This document shows, piece by piece, positions 19,471 through 27,791 of a stretch of 64,000 bases of DNA (the stretch's first letter is position 1; each line of letters opens with the position of its first letter). Made by a program: the position numbers and the translations under genes. Under the pieces are notes generated by a model, which was not told where the DNA came from, did no database searches, and worked only from the letters and a program-made list of their open reading frames with translations. Source of the stretch: Microthrixaceae bacterium (lineage in GTDB: Bacteria > Actinomycetota > Acidimicrobiia > Acidimicrobiales > Poriferisodalaceae); assembly GCA_011523825.1 (NCBI GenBank), contig WTFX01000004.1:1-64000 (forward strand), in the 5' to 3' direction.

Positions 19471-20598
19471 TCAGGCTTTGGGCCAGGGGTCGTCGTCGCT
19501 CCCGGCGATGTCGGCGAGGCAGTTGTTGTCGGCGCCTTCGGGGCGGCCGGTCCAGCGGACTTGGCCGGGGGTGGCGCTGAGGCGGGCTATCACGTTTTGC
19601 TGGACGAGCCCGTCCACTTCGACGAAGGACTCGCGGGCGATGGTGTGGGGGTCGGTGGCTAGCTGGCTCATGTCGAGGACTGGTGCTGCGGCTGCTTGGG
19701 CGTTGTCGAATGCTGCTACTGCCTCGTCGAGCGTGCGTTGGCTCACCCAGTTGGCCATTGCCTCGTCGAGTTCGGCTCGGTGGGCCATGCGGCCTTCGAA
19801 GGTGGTGAAGCGCTCGTCGTCGCCGATGCCGATCATCCCCATGACCCTGGCTGCTACCGAGTCGGTGGAGGTGCTGACTGCCAGCCAGCCGCCGTCGGAT
19901 GCCTGGTAGGTGCCGCGGGGGACGCTGTAGGGAATGCCTGCGCCGAGGCGGGGCTGCAGGTAGCCCTCGCTGTGCCAGGCGGTCATCAGCGGGCCCATGG
20001 CCTGGGACATCGACTCGAGCAGGTTGACGTCGACGACCTGGCCGACGCCGCTGCGCAGGGCCACCATCGCGGCGAACGCTCCGGCCAGGCCGGCGATCTC
20101 GTCGGTGAGCGCAACGGGCGGCAGCAGCGGTGCGCCGCCGGCCTCGCCGTTCATCGAGGCGAAACCGCTCATGGCCTCCGCGAGCGTGGCGAAGCCGGGG
20201 CGGTCGCGGTACGGGCCGTCCTGGCCGAAGCCGGTCAGCCGCACGATGACGAGCCTCGGATTGGCGTCGATCAGCTCGCTCGGCTCCAGGCCGAGCGCTT
20301 CGAGCTTGCCGGGCCGGAAGTTCTCCACCAGCACGTCGGCGACAGCCAGCAACCGCCGCAGCAGTGCCACGTCGCCGGCGGCCTTGAGGTCGAGCGTGAC
20401 ACAGCGCTTGTTGCGGTTGACCAGGCGCCACCACAGGGTCTCGCCTTGCGCGTCGCGCCAGCCCATGTTGCGGACGGTGTCGCCGCCGGGGCGTTCCACC
20501 TTGATGACGTCGGCGCCGAAGTCGGCCAGGTAGCGGGCGCAATGCGGCCCGGCGAACACCGACGAGAGGTCCAGGACTCGCAGGCCGTCGAGCGGCAT
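19471..20598 (-). CDS. Family III (CaiB/BaiF-type) CoA-transferase
   Basis: 375 residues from ATG 20598; a GTG at 20628, two bases after the upstream stop, would add ten residues and is a serious alternative. The N-terminus PLDGLRVLDLSSVFAGPHCAR is the family signature, followed by VIKVERPGGD, NRNKRCVTLDLK and VLVENFRPGKLEALG. The catalytic Asp region aligns with LTGFGQDGPYRDRPGF. These enzymes move CoA between carboxylic acids, or act as racemases. It sits at the end of the carboxylase operon, so an acyl-CoA partner from that pathway is likely but not specified. Confidence 0.85.
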   Translation of the reverse strand: MPLDGLRVLDLSSVFAGPHCARYLADFGADVIKVERPGGDTVRNMGWRDAQGETLWWRLVNRNKRCVTLDLKAAGDVALLRRLLAVADVLVENFRPGKLEALGLEPSELIDANPRLVIVRLTGFGQDGPYRDRPGFATLAEAMSGFASMNGEAGGAPLLPPVALTDEIAGLAGAFAAMVALRSGVGQVVDVNLLESMSQAMGPLMTAWHSEGYLQPRLGAGIPYSVPRGTYQASDGGWLAVSTSTDSVAARVMGMIGIGDDERFTTFEGRMAHRAELDEAMANWVSQRTLDEAVAAFDNAQAAAAPVLDMSQLATDPHTIARESFVEVDGLVQQNVIARLSATPGQVRWTGRPEGADNNCLADIAGSDDDPWPKA

Positions 20599-20630
20599 GG
20601 CGGCGGCGGGATTCGGGCCTGTGGGCACGG

Positions 20631-20837
20631 TCAGCGGTAGCGGACGGCCGGCCAGGAGGTGGGGGCTTGCCAGGGGCGGCCGCTGAAGCGCCACTTGCTG
20701 GACGACTCCTGCTGCGGGTCGGCCAGGACGGGACGGGGCCACAGCAGTTCGAGCGCCGTGACGATGGCAGCGGCCTCCTCGGCAGTCGCCGCAGGAGCGA
20801 TGGCCACGTGCGACGCGTCGATCACGGGTGCGGTCAC
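20631..20837 (-). CDS. accE: Acyl-CoA carboxylase epsilon subunit
   Basis: 68 residues, GTG start. The short helical ATAEEAAAIVTALELLWPRP followed by a basic/Trp tail (KWRFSGRPWQAP) matches the actinobacterial AccE family that stabilises the AccA-AccD carboxylase core. It is placed 25 bases after accD and just before the CoA-transferase, which strongly supports the call despite its small size. Confidence 0.78.
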   Translation of the reverse strand: MTAPVIDASHVAIAPAATAEEAAAIVTALELLWPRPVLADPQQESSSKWRFSGRPWQAPTSWPAVRYR

Positions 20838-20862
20838 CGGTCGCCCACTCGTTCCATGGGCT

Positions 20863-22419
20863 CTACAGCGGCACGTTGCCGTGCTTGCGGCGCGGCAACT
20901 CCTCGCGCTTGGCGCCGATCATGTCGAACGCGGCGATGACCTTCTGGCGGGTCTCGGCCGGGTCGATGACCGCGTCCACGATGCCGCGCTCGGCTGCGAT
21001 GTAGGGGTTGGCGTACTTGCGGCTGTACTCGTCGACCAGCGCCGCCTTGCGGGCCTCGGGGTCAGCGGCCTGCTGCAGCTCGCGCCGGTTCAGAATCTCG
21101 ACCGCGCCCTGCGGGCCCATCACGGCCAGCTCGGCCGTGGGCCAGGCGAAGCTGACGTCGCAGCCGACCGACTTGGAGTCCATGACGACATACGCGCCGC
21201 CGTAGGCCTTGCGGGTGATGACCTGCACCCTCGGCACGGTGGCCTCGCAGTAGGCATAGAGCAGCTTGGCGCCGTGGCGGATGATGCCGCCGTGCTCCTG
21301 GTCGACGCCGGGCAGGAACCCGGGCACGTCCACGAAGGTGAGCAGCGGGATGTTGAAGGCGTCGCAGAACCGCACGAACCGGGCCGCCTTCTCGGACGAC
21401 TCGATGTCGAGCACGCCGGCCATCACCATCGGCTGGTTGCCGACGATGCCCACCGAGCGGCCGTTGAGCCGGGCGAAACCGCACACGATGGAGCCCGCCC
21501 AGGCGGCGTGGTACTCGAAGAACTCGCCGTCGTCGACGACCTCGCCGATCACCTGCTTCATGTCGTAGGGCACGTTGGGGCTTTGGGGCATCAGGTCGCG
21601 CAGCGTCGGGCACCACCGGTCAGGCTCGTCGGCGGCTTCGACGGCCGGCGGTGCGTCCAGGTTGTTGGACGGCAGGAACGACAGCAGGTAGCGCACGTCG
21701 TCGAGCACGGCCTTCTCGTCGGCCGCGACGAACGTCGCCACGCCCGACTTGGTGCTGTGCGAGCCGGCACCGCCGAGCTCCTCGAGCGTCACGTCCTCGC
21801 CGGTGACGGTCTTCACCACGTCGGGCCCGGTGATGAACATGTGGCTGGAGTCGCGCACCATGAAGATGAAATCGGTCATGGCCGGCGAGTAGACGGCGCC
21901 GCCGGCGCACGGCCCCATGATCACGCTGATCTGCGGGATCACGCCCGACGCCAGCACGTTGCGGCGGAAGATGCCGCCGTAGCCGGCGAGCGACACCACG
22001 CCCTCCTGGATGCGGGCGCCGGCGCCGTCGTTGAGGCCGATGATCGGGGCGCCGACCGACTCGGCGAGGTCCATGACCTTGTGGGTTTTCTCGGCGAAGA
22101 CCTCGCCGAGGGCGCCGCCGAACACGGTGAAGTCCTGGCTGGCCACGAAGACCTTGCGGCCGTCGATGTTGCCCCAGCCGGTGATGATGCCGTCGGTGTA
22201 GGGGCGCTCGTCGAGGCCGACATCGTGGGCCCGGTGGCGGGCGAGCATGTCGAGCTCGTGGAAGGTGCCCTCGTCGAACAGGTACTCGATGCGTTCGCGG
22301 GCGAGCATCTTGCCCTTGTCGTGCTGCCGCTGGACTGCCCGCTCGGTGCCGGCGTTGAGCGCCTCATCGCGGCGGCGGGACAGCTCGGTCAGCCGCTCGT
22401 CCATAGTCGGCTCAGACAT
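20863..22419 (-). CDS. accD: Acyl-CoA (propionyl-CoA) carboxylase beta subunit
   Basis: 518 residues from ATG 22419 (MSEPTMDERLTEL); upstream in-frame sequence lacks family similarity. This is the carboxyltransferase half of biotin-dependent acyl-CoA carboxylases. It shows LARERIEYLFDEGTFHELD, GLNDGAGARIQEGVVSLAGYGGIF, MGPCAGGAVYSPAMTDF, and PGFLPGVDQEHGGIIRHGAKLLYAY, which is closest to PccB/AccD5-type subunits. With ecm, mce and ccr in the window a propionyl-CoA role is likely. The biotin-carrying alpha subunit is not in the window. Confidence 0.93.
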   Translation of the reverse strand: MSEPTMDERLTELSRRRDEALNAGTERAVQRQHDKGKMLARERIEYLFDEGTFHELDMLARHRAHDVGLDERPYTDGIITGWGNIDGRKVFVASQDFTVFGGALGEVFAEKTHKVMDLAESVGAPIIGLNDGAGARIQEGVVSLAGYGGIFRRNVLASGVIPQISVIMGPCAGGAVYSPAMTDFIFMVRDSSHMFITGPDVVKTVTGEDVTLEELGGAGSHSTKSGVATFVAADEKAVLDDVRYLLSFLPSNNLDAPPAVEAADEPDRWCPTLRDLMPQSPNVPYDMKQVIGEVVDDGEFFEYHAAWAGSIVCGFARLNGRSVGIVGNQPMVMAGVLDIESSEKAARFVRFCDAFNIPLLTFVDVPGFLPGVDQEHGGIIRHGAKLLYAYCEATVPRVQVITRKAYGGAYVVMDSKSVGCDVSFAWPTAELAVMGPQGAVEILNRRELQQAADPEARKAALVDEYSRKYANPYIAAERGIVDAVIDPAETRQKVIAAFDMIGAKREELPRRKHGNVPL

Positions 22420-22494
22420 CCAGCAGAGCCTACGAGAGCCGGCCGTGGTGTAGCTCAGCGGACAGCGGCGTGAGGGTGGGCGTAGGCTGCGAGC

Positions 22495-22854
22495 ATGGAA
22501 CTGGGGCCTGTGCATCACGTTTCGATCAACTGCGCCGATGTGGACGCGGCGGCGCCGTTCTATACCGACATCTTGGGCATGAAGCAGCTCGACCGGCCCG
22601 ACTTCAAGTTCAACGGGCGGTGGCTGCAGACGCCGGGCGGCGGCGAGGTGCACCTGATCGAGGTGGCCGACTGGGTGCCGCCCAAGGGCCAGCACTGGGC
22701 CTTCAAAGTGGACGACATCGACGCCACCGTGGCCGAGCTGCGCGACGCCGGCGTGAAGGTCAAAGACCCGGTGGCGCTGCCGGGAACGACCGCCCGCCAG
22801 ACGTTCTTCTTCGACCCGGCCGGCAACATGATCGAGCTGAACCAGCCCGCCTGA
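22495..22854 (+). CDS. Glyoxalase/VOC-family metalloprotein
   Basis: 119 residues. It forms two beta-alpha-beta-beta-beta modules; candidate metal ligands are His8 (VHHVSINC), Glu in VHLIEV, His in GQHWAFKVDDID and Glu in NMIELNQ. It could be a lyase, epimerase or dioxygenase; the sequence alone does not decide. Divergent from accD by 75 bases. Confidence 0.75.
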   Translation: MELGPVHHVSINCADVDAAAPFYTDILGMKQLDRPDFKFNGRWLQTPGGGEVHLIEVADWVPPKGQHWAFKVDDIDATVAELRDAGVKVKDPVALPGTTARQTFFFDPAGNMIELNQPA

Positions 22855-22887
22855 AACCGGCGCCGCGACAATCCAGCGTCGCCTCAG

Positions 22888-23808
22888 CTAGAGGTCAGCG
22901 CGGTAGGCCGCGAGGTTCATCACCCGTTCGAACAGCGGGCCGGCGCCGATGCGCTCGCAGAGGTCTTCGAACCCGCTGTGCGGGCCGCGCCAAGCCAGCT
23001 CGTCGACGCCGTCCGACACCGGCGCATCGGTGCGCACTGTGGCGATGCGGCGGAACAGCAGTGCGAGATCGCGCTCGGCCTCCAAGGTGGCAGCCAAGCC
23101 TGCAGCACCGCGCACCTTCACTGCCCAATCGTCCGCTGAGACCGGGATGTCCTCGATGTGGCCGTAGTGCGACAGCATCACCGACGTCGATTTGGCGCCC
23201 CAGCCCTTCAGCCCCGGAAAGCCGTCGGCGCTGTCGCCGACCAGGCCCAGGTAGTCGGGTATGGACTCGGGCCGCACGCCGAACTTCGCCTCGACTCCCG
23301 CTGTGTCGATGATTTCGTCGGCGCGGCGGTCCCACTGGACGACCTTGCCGCCGACGCACTGGCCCAAGTCCTTGTCGGGCGTGCAGATCAGCACCTGCCG
23401 GACACGGTCGTCGTCGGCAGCCATCGCGGCGCCGGCTGCCATGGCGTCATCGGCTTCGAACTCGATCATCGGCCACACGGCCACGCCCAGCAGCCGCAGC
23501 GCGTCCTCGGTGGAATGGAACTGCGACAGCAGGTCGGGCTCTATCCCCGAGCCGTCCTTGTAGCCGGGCCACAGGTCGTTGCGGAACGACTCCACGACAT
23601 GGTCGGTGGCAACGGCCACATGGGTGGCGCCGCCCTCCAGCAACATCACGATGTTGCCCAGCACACCCCGCAGCGCACCGACCTCGCTGCCGTCGGACGC
23701 CCTGCGGCTGGGCACGGCGAAGAAGTGGCGGAACAGCTCGTAGGTGCCGTCGATCAGGTGGACATCGAATTGCGCTCCAGCCAACGGTGCTTCCGGCGCC
23801 CCTGCCAT
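22888..23808 (-). CDS. FEN-type 5'-3' exonuclease
   Basis: 306 residues from ATG 23808 (a GTG nine codons earlier is possible). The fold matches the 5' nuclease domain of DNA polymerase I/ExoIX: VHLIDGTYELFRHFFA, EFEADDAMAAGAAM, ICTPDKDLGQCV and YLGLVGDSADGFPGLKGWGAK (helix-hairpin-helix). Acidic metal ligands are retained. There is no polymerase domain, so it is a stand-alone flap endonuclease/exonuclease, probably acting in Okazaki flap removal or repair. Convergent with the VOC gene. Confidence 0.9.
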   Translation of the reverse strand: MAGAPEAPLAGAQFDVHLIDGTYELFRHFFAVPSRRASDGSEVGALRGVLGNIVMLLEGGATHVAVATDHVVESFRNDLWPGYKDGSGIEPDLLSQFHSTEDALRLLGVAVWPMIEFEADDAMAAGAAMAADDDRVRQVLICTPDKDLGQCVGGKVVQWDRRADEIIDTAGVEAKFGVRPESIPDYLGLVGDSADGFPGLKGWGAKSTSVMLSHYGHIEDIPVSADDWAVKVRGAAGLAATLEAERDLALLFRRIATVRTDAPVSDGVDELAWRGPHSGFEDLCERIGAGPLFERVMNLAAYRADL

Positions 23809-23960
23809 GGACGTGACCCTACGAGGCCCCCGCACAGGGCACGTCCGAGGCAGCCCGCTCTAGAGTTGGCGCGGCCGATCCGCCAGGAGACATCTCCGGC
23901 AGGGCACCGCACACCACGGCGACCACCGCTTACGACAACCCATGACCCTGAGGGGACGAC

Positions 23961-25499
23961 ATGAAGGTTCCGTTCACTGTTTCCGACTTCCTGTACCGGG
24001 CTGAGAACGTCTACCCGGACCGGGTGGCGCTGGCCGACGAGCCCGAGGCGCCCGGCGGCGGGCTCGGGGAAATCACCTACGCTCGGTTCGGCGAGCTGGT
24101 GCGGGCCCAGGCAGCCAAGCTGGACCAGCTCGGCATCGGGCACGGCGAGCGGGTGGCGATGGTGTCGCAGAACGCCGGCCGGCTGATGACGTCGTTCTAC
24201 GGCGTGTCGGGCTACGGCCGGATCTTCGTGCCGATCAACTTCCGCCTCAGCCACGACGAGATCAGCTACATCATCGATCACTGCGGCGCCACGATGCTGC
24301 TGGTGGACCCGTCCATGGAGGACACCTGCAAGGACATCGACGTCGAGCACTTCGTGGTGATGGGCACCGACGCCGACGACCAGATGTACGCGCCGGGCGT
24401 GGAGCCCGCCCCTTGGACGCCCGACGAGGACGTCACCGCCACCATCAACTACACCTCGGGCACGACCGCCCGGCCCAAGGGCGTGCAGCAGACCCACCGG
24501 GCACTGTGGGTGAACGCCACCACGTTCGGCTGGCACTCAGGCGTCAGCGACCGTGACGTCTACCTGCACACGCTGCCGATGTTCCACTGCAACGGCTGGG
24601 GCATGCCGTATGCCGTGACCGGCATGGGCGGCAAGCACGTCGTGCAGCGTGAGGTGCGCGGCCCCGAGATCCTGAAGCGCATCGAGCAGCACGGCGTGAC
24701 GCTGATGTGCGGCGCTCCCGCCGTGGTGGCCGCCGTGCTGGACGCGGCAGCCGAGTGGGACGGCCCCATTCCCGGCAGCGGGCGGGTGCGGATGGTGGTG
24801 GCGGGCGCCCCGCCTCCCACGCGCACCATCGCCCGGATGGAGACCGAACTCGGCTGGGAGTTCATCCAGATCTACGGCCTCACCGAGACCGCGCCGCTGC
24901 TCACCATGAACCGCTGCCGGCCCGAGTGGGACGGCTTCGAGCCCGACGAGAAGGCTCGCAAGCTGAGCCGGGCAGGCGCGCCTGCCATCGGCGTGAAGAT
25001 CGACGTGGACAGCCAGGGCGAGATCCTGGCCCGGGCCAACGTGGTGCTCGAGGGCTACTGGGAGCAGCCTGAGGCGACGGCCGAGGCCATCGTGGACGGC
25101 TGGTTCCACACCGGCGACGGCGGCTCCATGGACGACGAGCACCACGTCACCATCTCGGATCGCAAGAAGGACGTGATCATCTCGGGCGGCGAGAACGTGT
25201 CGTCGATCGAGGTGGAGGATGTGCTGTTCAGCCATCCCGCGGTGACCGAGGTGGCCGTGATCGGCGTGCCCGACGAGAAGTGGGGCGAGACCATCAAGGC
25301 CCTCGTGGTCGTGGATGCTGCAGCCGACGCCGTGACCGACCGCGACCTCATCGACTTCTGCCGGGACCGGATGGCGCACTTCAAGTGCCCCACCAGCGTC
25401 GAGTTCCGCGAGGAGCTGGCGCGCACCGCCACCGGCAAGCTGCAGAAGTTCAAGCTGCGTGCCCCCTATTGGGAAGGCATGGAGAAGCAGATCAACTAG
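23961..25499 (+). CDS. AMP-forming acyl-CoA synthetase
   Basis: 512 residues. ANL superfamily: the P-loop-like motif YTSGTTARPKG, IYGLTETAP, GWFHTGDGG and the C-terminal Lys in ARTATGKLQKFKLR are all intact. It activates a carboxylate via an acyl-adenylate to its CoA ester; overall resemblance is to medium/long-chain fatty-acid ligases. The stop overlaps the convergent MttB-like gene in a shared CTAG. Confidence 0.92.
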   Translation: MKVPFTVSDFLYRAENVYPDRVALADEPEAPGGGLGEITYARFGELVRAQAAKLDQLGIGHGERVAMVSQNAGRLMTSFYGVSGYGRIFVPINFRLSHDEISYIIDHCGATMLLVDPSMEDTCKDIDVEHFVVMGTDADDQMYAPGVEPAPWTPDEDVTATINYTSGTTARPKGVQQTHRALWVNATTFGWHSGVSDRDVYLHTLPMFHCNGWGMPYAVTGMGGKHVVQREVRGPEILKRIEQHGVTLMCGAPAVVAAVLDAAAEWDGPIPGSGRVRMVVAGAPPPTRTIARMETELGWEFIQIYGLTETAPLLTMNRCRPEWDGFEPDEKARKLSRAGAPAIGVKIDVDSQGEILARANVVLEGYWEQPEATAEAIVDGWFHTGDGGSMDDEHHVTISDRKKDVIISGGENVSSIEVEDVLFSHPAVTEVAVIGVPDEKWGETIKALVVVDAAADAVTDRDLIDFCRDRMAHFKCPTSVEFREELARTATGKLQKFKLRAPYWEGMEKQIN

Positions 25500-27010
25500 A
25501 GCGGCTCCACACCGCCTTCGGCCCGGCGGCGTTCTACGAAGTCGGTGAGTTCGGCGCGGATGGCGTCGTCCATCGGCGGCTCTTCGTAGTCGTCGAGCAA
25601 CTGCTTCCAGATGCGATTCGCCCGCTGGGTGGCATCGAGCGCGCCGTCCTCTTGCCACGTCTCGAAGTTGCGCCAGTCCGACAGCATCGGCTCGTAGAAG
25701 GCGCTGTCGTAGCGCTCCAGCGTGTGCGCGGCGCCGAAGAAATGGTTCGCCGGGCCGACCTCGGCGATGGCATCTACCGCCAGCGAAGCATCGTCGATAA
25801 CGGTGGGCTGCAGCATCGCCCGGATCATCTGAATCATCTCGGCGTCGATGATCACCTTCTCGTACGAGGCGCACAGCCCGCCCTCGATCCAGCCGAGGCC
25901 GTGCAGCACGTAGTTGATGCCGCCGACGATGCACGCCCACAGCGACATCTGCGACTCGTAGGCGGACTGCACATCGGGTGCGTTGGAGGCGTTGGCATTG
26001 GAGGCGCGCAGCGGCAGGCCGTAGCGACGGGCCAACTGCCCGCTGATGATCGTGGCTTTGGCGTACTCGGGCGTGCCGAACGCCGGCGCACCCGAGCGCA
26101 TGTCGACGTTGGAGGTGAAGCTGCCATACACCACCGGCACGCCCGGGTTCACGATCTGCGACAGCGTGATGCCCGCAAGCGCCTCGGCGTTCTGCAGGGT
26201 GAGCGCACCGGCGATGGTGACCGGTGCCATGGCGCCCGCCAGCGTGAACGGCGTGTACACCACGGGCTGGCCGTGGCGGGCCAGCTCGATGGCGCCCTCC
26301 AGCATCGGTGCGTCGTACACGAGCGGCGAGTTGGCGTTGACGACCGTGTGAATGGACGGCTCGCGCAGCAGCGTGTCGTGGTCGATGCCGCGGGCGATGC
26401 GGGCGATCTCGATGGCGTCGCTGACGCGGGTGCGGCCCAGCGAGTAGCAGAACCCCGGCTTGGTGGACAGCGTGTACATGGCCGACACGGCATCGAGGTG
26501 GCGCGTCCGCACATCGAGGTCGATGGGCTCGACGGAGTGCCCGGTGCACGTGTCGGCGGCGTCGAGCGCCTGCTGCAGGCGCAGCATATTGCAGTAGTCG
26601 ACGTAGTTGCCGGTGACCCTGCCGCGATCCAGGTCGGACACGTTCGGCGGGCTGCCGACCATGCCGAAGACCACCCAGTCGGCGCCGAACTTGACGCTGT
26701 TGGCTGGGTCGCGTGCATGCAGCGTGAACTGCGACGGCGCCAGCGCCACCTGCTCGGTGACCATCTCAGGCGGCAACCGCACCCGCACGCCGTCGTCAGA
26801 GCTGGCGCCGGCGGCGCACAGGATCTGCACCGCCTCGGGCAGCAGGAAGTTCATGCCGATCTCGGACAGCACTCTCAGCGACGACTCATGGATGCGCTCC
26901 ACCTCGTCGGCGCTGATGAGCTCGAGCGGTGTGAAGGTGTTGCGTGCCTGCTGTCGAGGCGCCGCCGGGGCCGCGGCGGCATCCCGACGTTTACGACCTC
27001 GACGTGTCAC
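25496..27010 (-). CDS. Trimethylamine methyltransferase (MttB)-superfamily protein, non-pyrrolysine
   Basis: 504 residues, GTG start. Matches the MttB superfamily (FTPLELISADEVERIHESSLRVL, CTGHSVEPID, YTLSTKPGFCY, GVPVVYGSFTSNVDMR, HFFGAAHTLERYD). The frame runs uninterrupted without an internal amber codon, so it belongs to the non-pyrrolysine branch, which includes methyltransferases for glycine betaine and other quaternary amines. No corrinoid protein or reductive-activation gene is adjacent. The TetR gene lies upstream on the same strand and may control it. Confidence 0.85.
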   Translation of the reverse strand: MTRRGRKRRDAAAAPAAPRQQARNTFTPLELISADEVERIHESSLRVLSEIGMNFLLPEAVQILCAAGASSDDGVRVRLPPEMVTEQVALAPSQFTLHARDPANSVKFGADWVVFGMVGSPPNVSDLDRGRVTGNYVDYCNMLRLQQALDAADTCTGHSVEPIDLDVRTRHLDAVSAMYTLSTKPGFCYSLGRTRVSDAIEIARIARGIDHDTLLREPSIHTVVNANSPLVYDAPMLEGAIELARHGQPVVYTPFTLAGAMAPVTIAGALTLQNAEALAGITLSQIVNPGVPVVYGSFTSNVDMRSGAPAFGTPEYAKATIISGQLARRYGLPLRASNANASNAPDVQSAYESQMSLWACIVGGINYVLHGLGWIEGGLCASYEKVIIDAEMIQMIRAMLQPTVIDDASLAVDAIAEVGPANHFFGAAHTLERYDSAFYEPMLSDWRNFETWQEDGALDATQRANRIWKQLLDDYEEPPMDDAIRAELTDFVERRRAEGGVEPL

Positions 27011-27082
27011 TGCAGCGCACCGTACGGTGCTGTCCGGATGGCGTCAATATGAGCGCGATGCCGGATTTGCATGAACAGAATG

Positions 27083-27685
27083 TCAGATGCGCAATCCGGC
27101 GAGGATGGCCGCTCGCTCGTCGTCGGTCGGCGAACGGCCCACGTAGATATCGAAGTAGTACGTGAGCGCTTCGATGCGAGCGTCCATCGGCTCATCGACC
27201 TCGAGTTCGTACCAGCCCATCTGCAGGAAGTAGATGGTGCGCGCACGGTGAAGTCTCATGACCGGGTCGCTGACTTCGGACGCGAGCATCTGCACGCATG
27301 CATCCACCCGCCGCTCATCGGTGGCCCTCAGCTTCTGCCACAACTCGGGATTGCTGCGACCCCAATTGCGCACGGCTACCTCAAGACGCGGCTCGAAGCG
27401 CTCCATCCCCAGCCAGCAGCGCATCAATGCGACGTACCGGTCGACGATGCCGCCCTCCAGCGTCGCTGCCCGGATGATCGAACCTGAGTTGGTCTCCTCC
27501 CACACCTCAAGCAGGCGGTTGAGCAGCGCTTCGTGGTTCTCGAAGTGCCAGTAGAAGCTGCCCCTGGTGACGCCGAGCCTCTTAGCGAGCGGCAGGATCT
27601 TGACGGCGCTGATGCCATCGGAAACGAGCACGTCGAGCGCGGCCGCAACCCAGTCGTCTGCGCTCAGGCGTGCTCGATCGGCCAT
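27083..27685 (-). CDS. TetR-family transcription regulator
   Basis: 200 residues. The N-terminal HTH (ISAVKILPLAKRLGVTRGSFYWHFENHEALLNRLL) is typical; the rest is a helical ligand-binding domain. It lies 72 bases upstream of the MttB-like gene on the same strand and is divergent from the MerR-MenF gene across a 106-base gap containing a strong inverted repeat. Confidence 0.9.
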   Translation of the reverse strand: MADRARLSADDWVAAALDVLVSDGISAVKILPLAKRLGVTRGSFYWHFENHEALLNRLLEVWEETNSGSIIRAATLEGGIVDRYVALMRCWLGMERFEPRLEVAVRNWGRSNPELWQKLRATDERRVDACVQMLASEVSDPVMRLHRARTIYFLQMGWYELEVDEPMDARIEALTYYFDIYVGRSPTDDERAAILAGLRI

Positions 27686-27732
27686 CGGGTCACCCTAGCC
27701 ACCTGCCCTGACGTGGCGACTCAGACGCTTGT

Positions 27733-27775
27733 CATGATGGGAGCAACAACTTTGGGAGTCATTGCTCCCATCATG
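27733..27775. promoter_or_regulatory. 14-bp perfect inverted repeat, likely operator
   Basis: CATGATGGGAGCAA (27733-27746) and TTGCTCCCATCATG (27762-27775) are exact complements with a 15-base spacer. It is the only strong dyad in the gap between the divergent TetR and MerR-MenF genes and ends 16 bases before the GTG of the latter. It could bind either regulator or form an RNA hairpin. A TTGTCA overlaps its left end (27729-27734). Confidence 0.6.
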
Positions 27776-27791
27776 GGTCTACCCTGAGACG

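Noticed and set aside
15325..26549. Very long antisense frames over ecm, the DCC gene, accD and the acyl-CoA synthetase
   Set aside because: They are rich in His, Arg, Val and Gln with no family resemblance and lie exactly opposite genes with intact catalytic motifs.
25496..27010. Pyrrolysine-containing MttB
   Set aside because: The frame has no internal amber codon and reaches full family length, so it belongs to the non-pyrrolysine branch.
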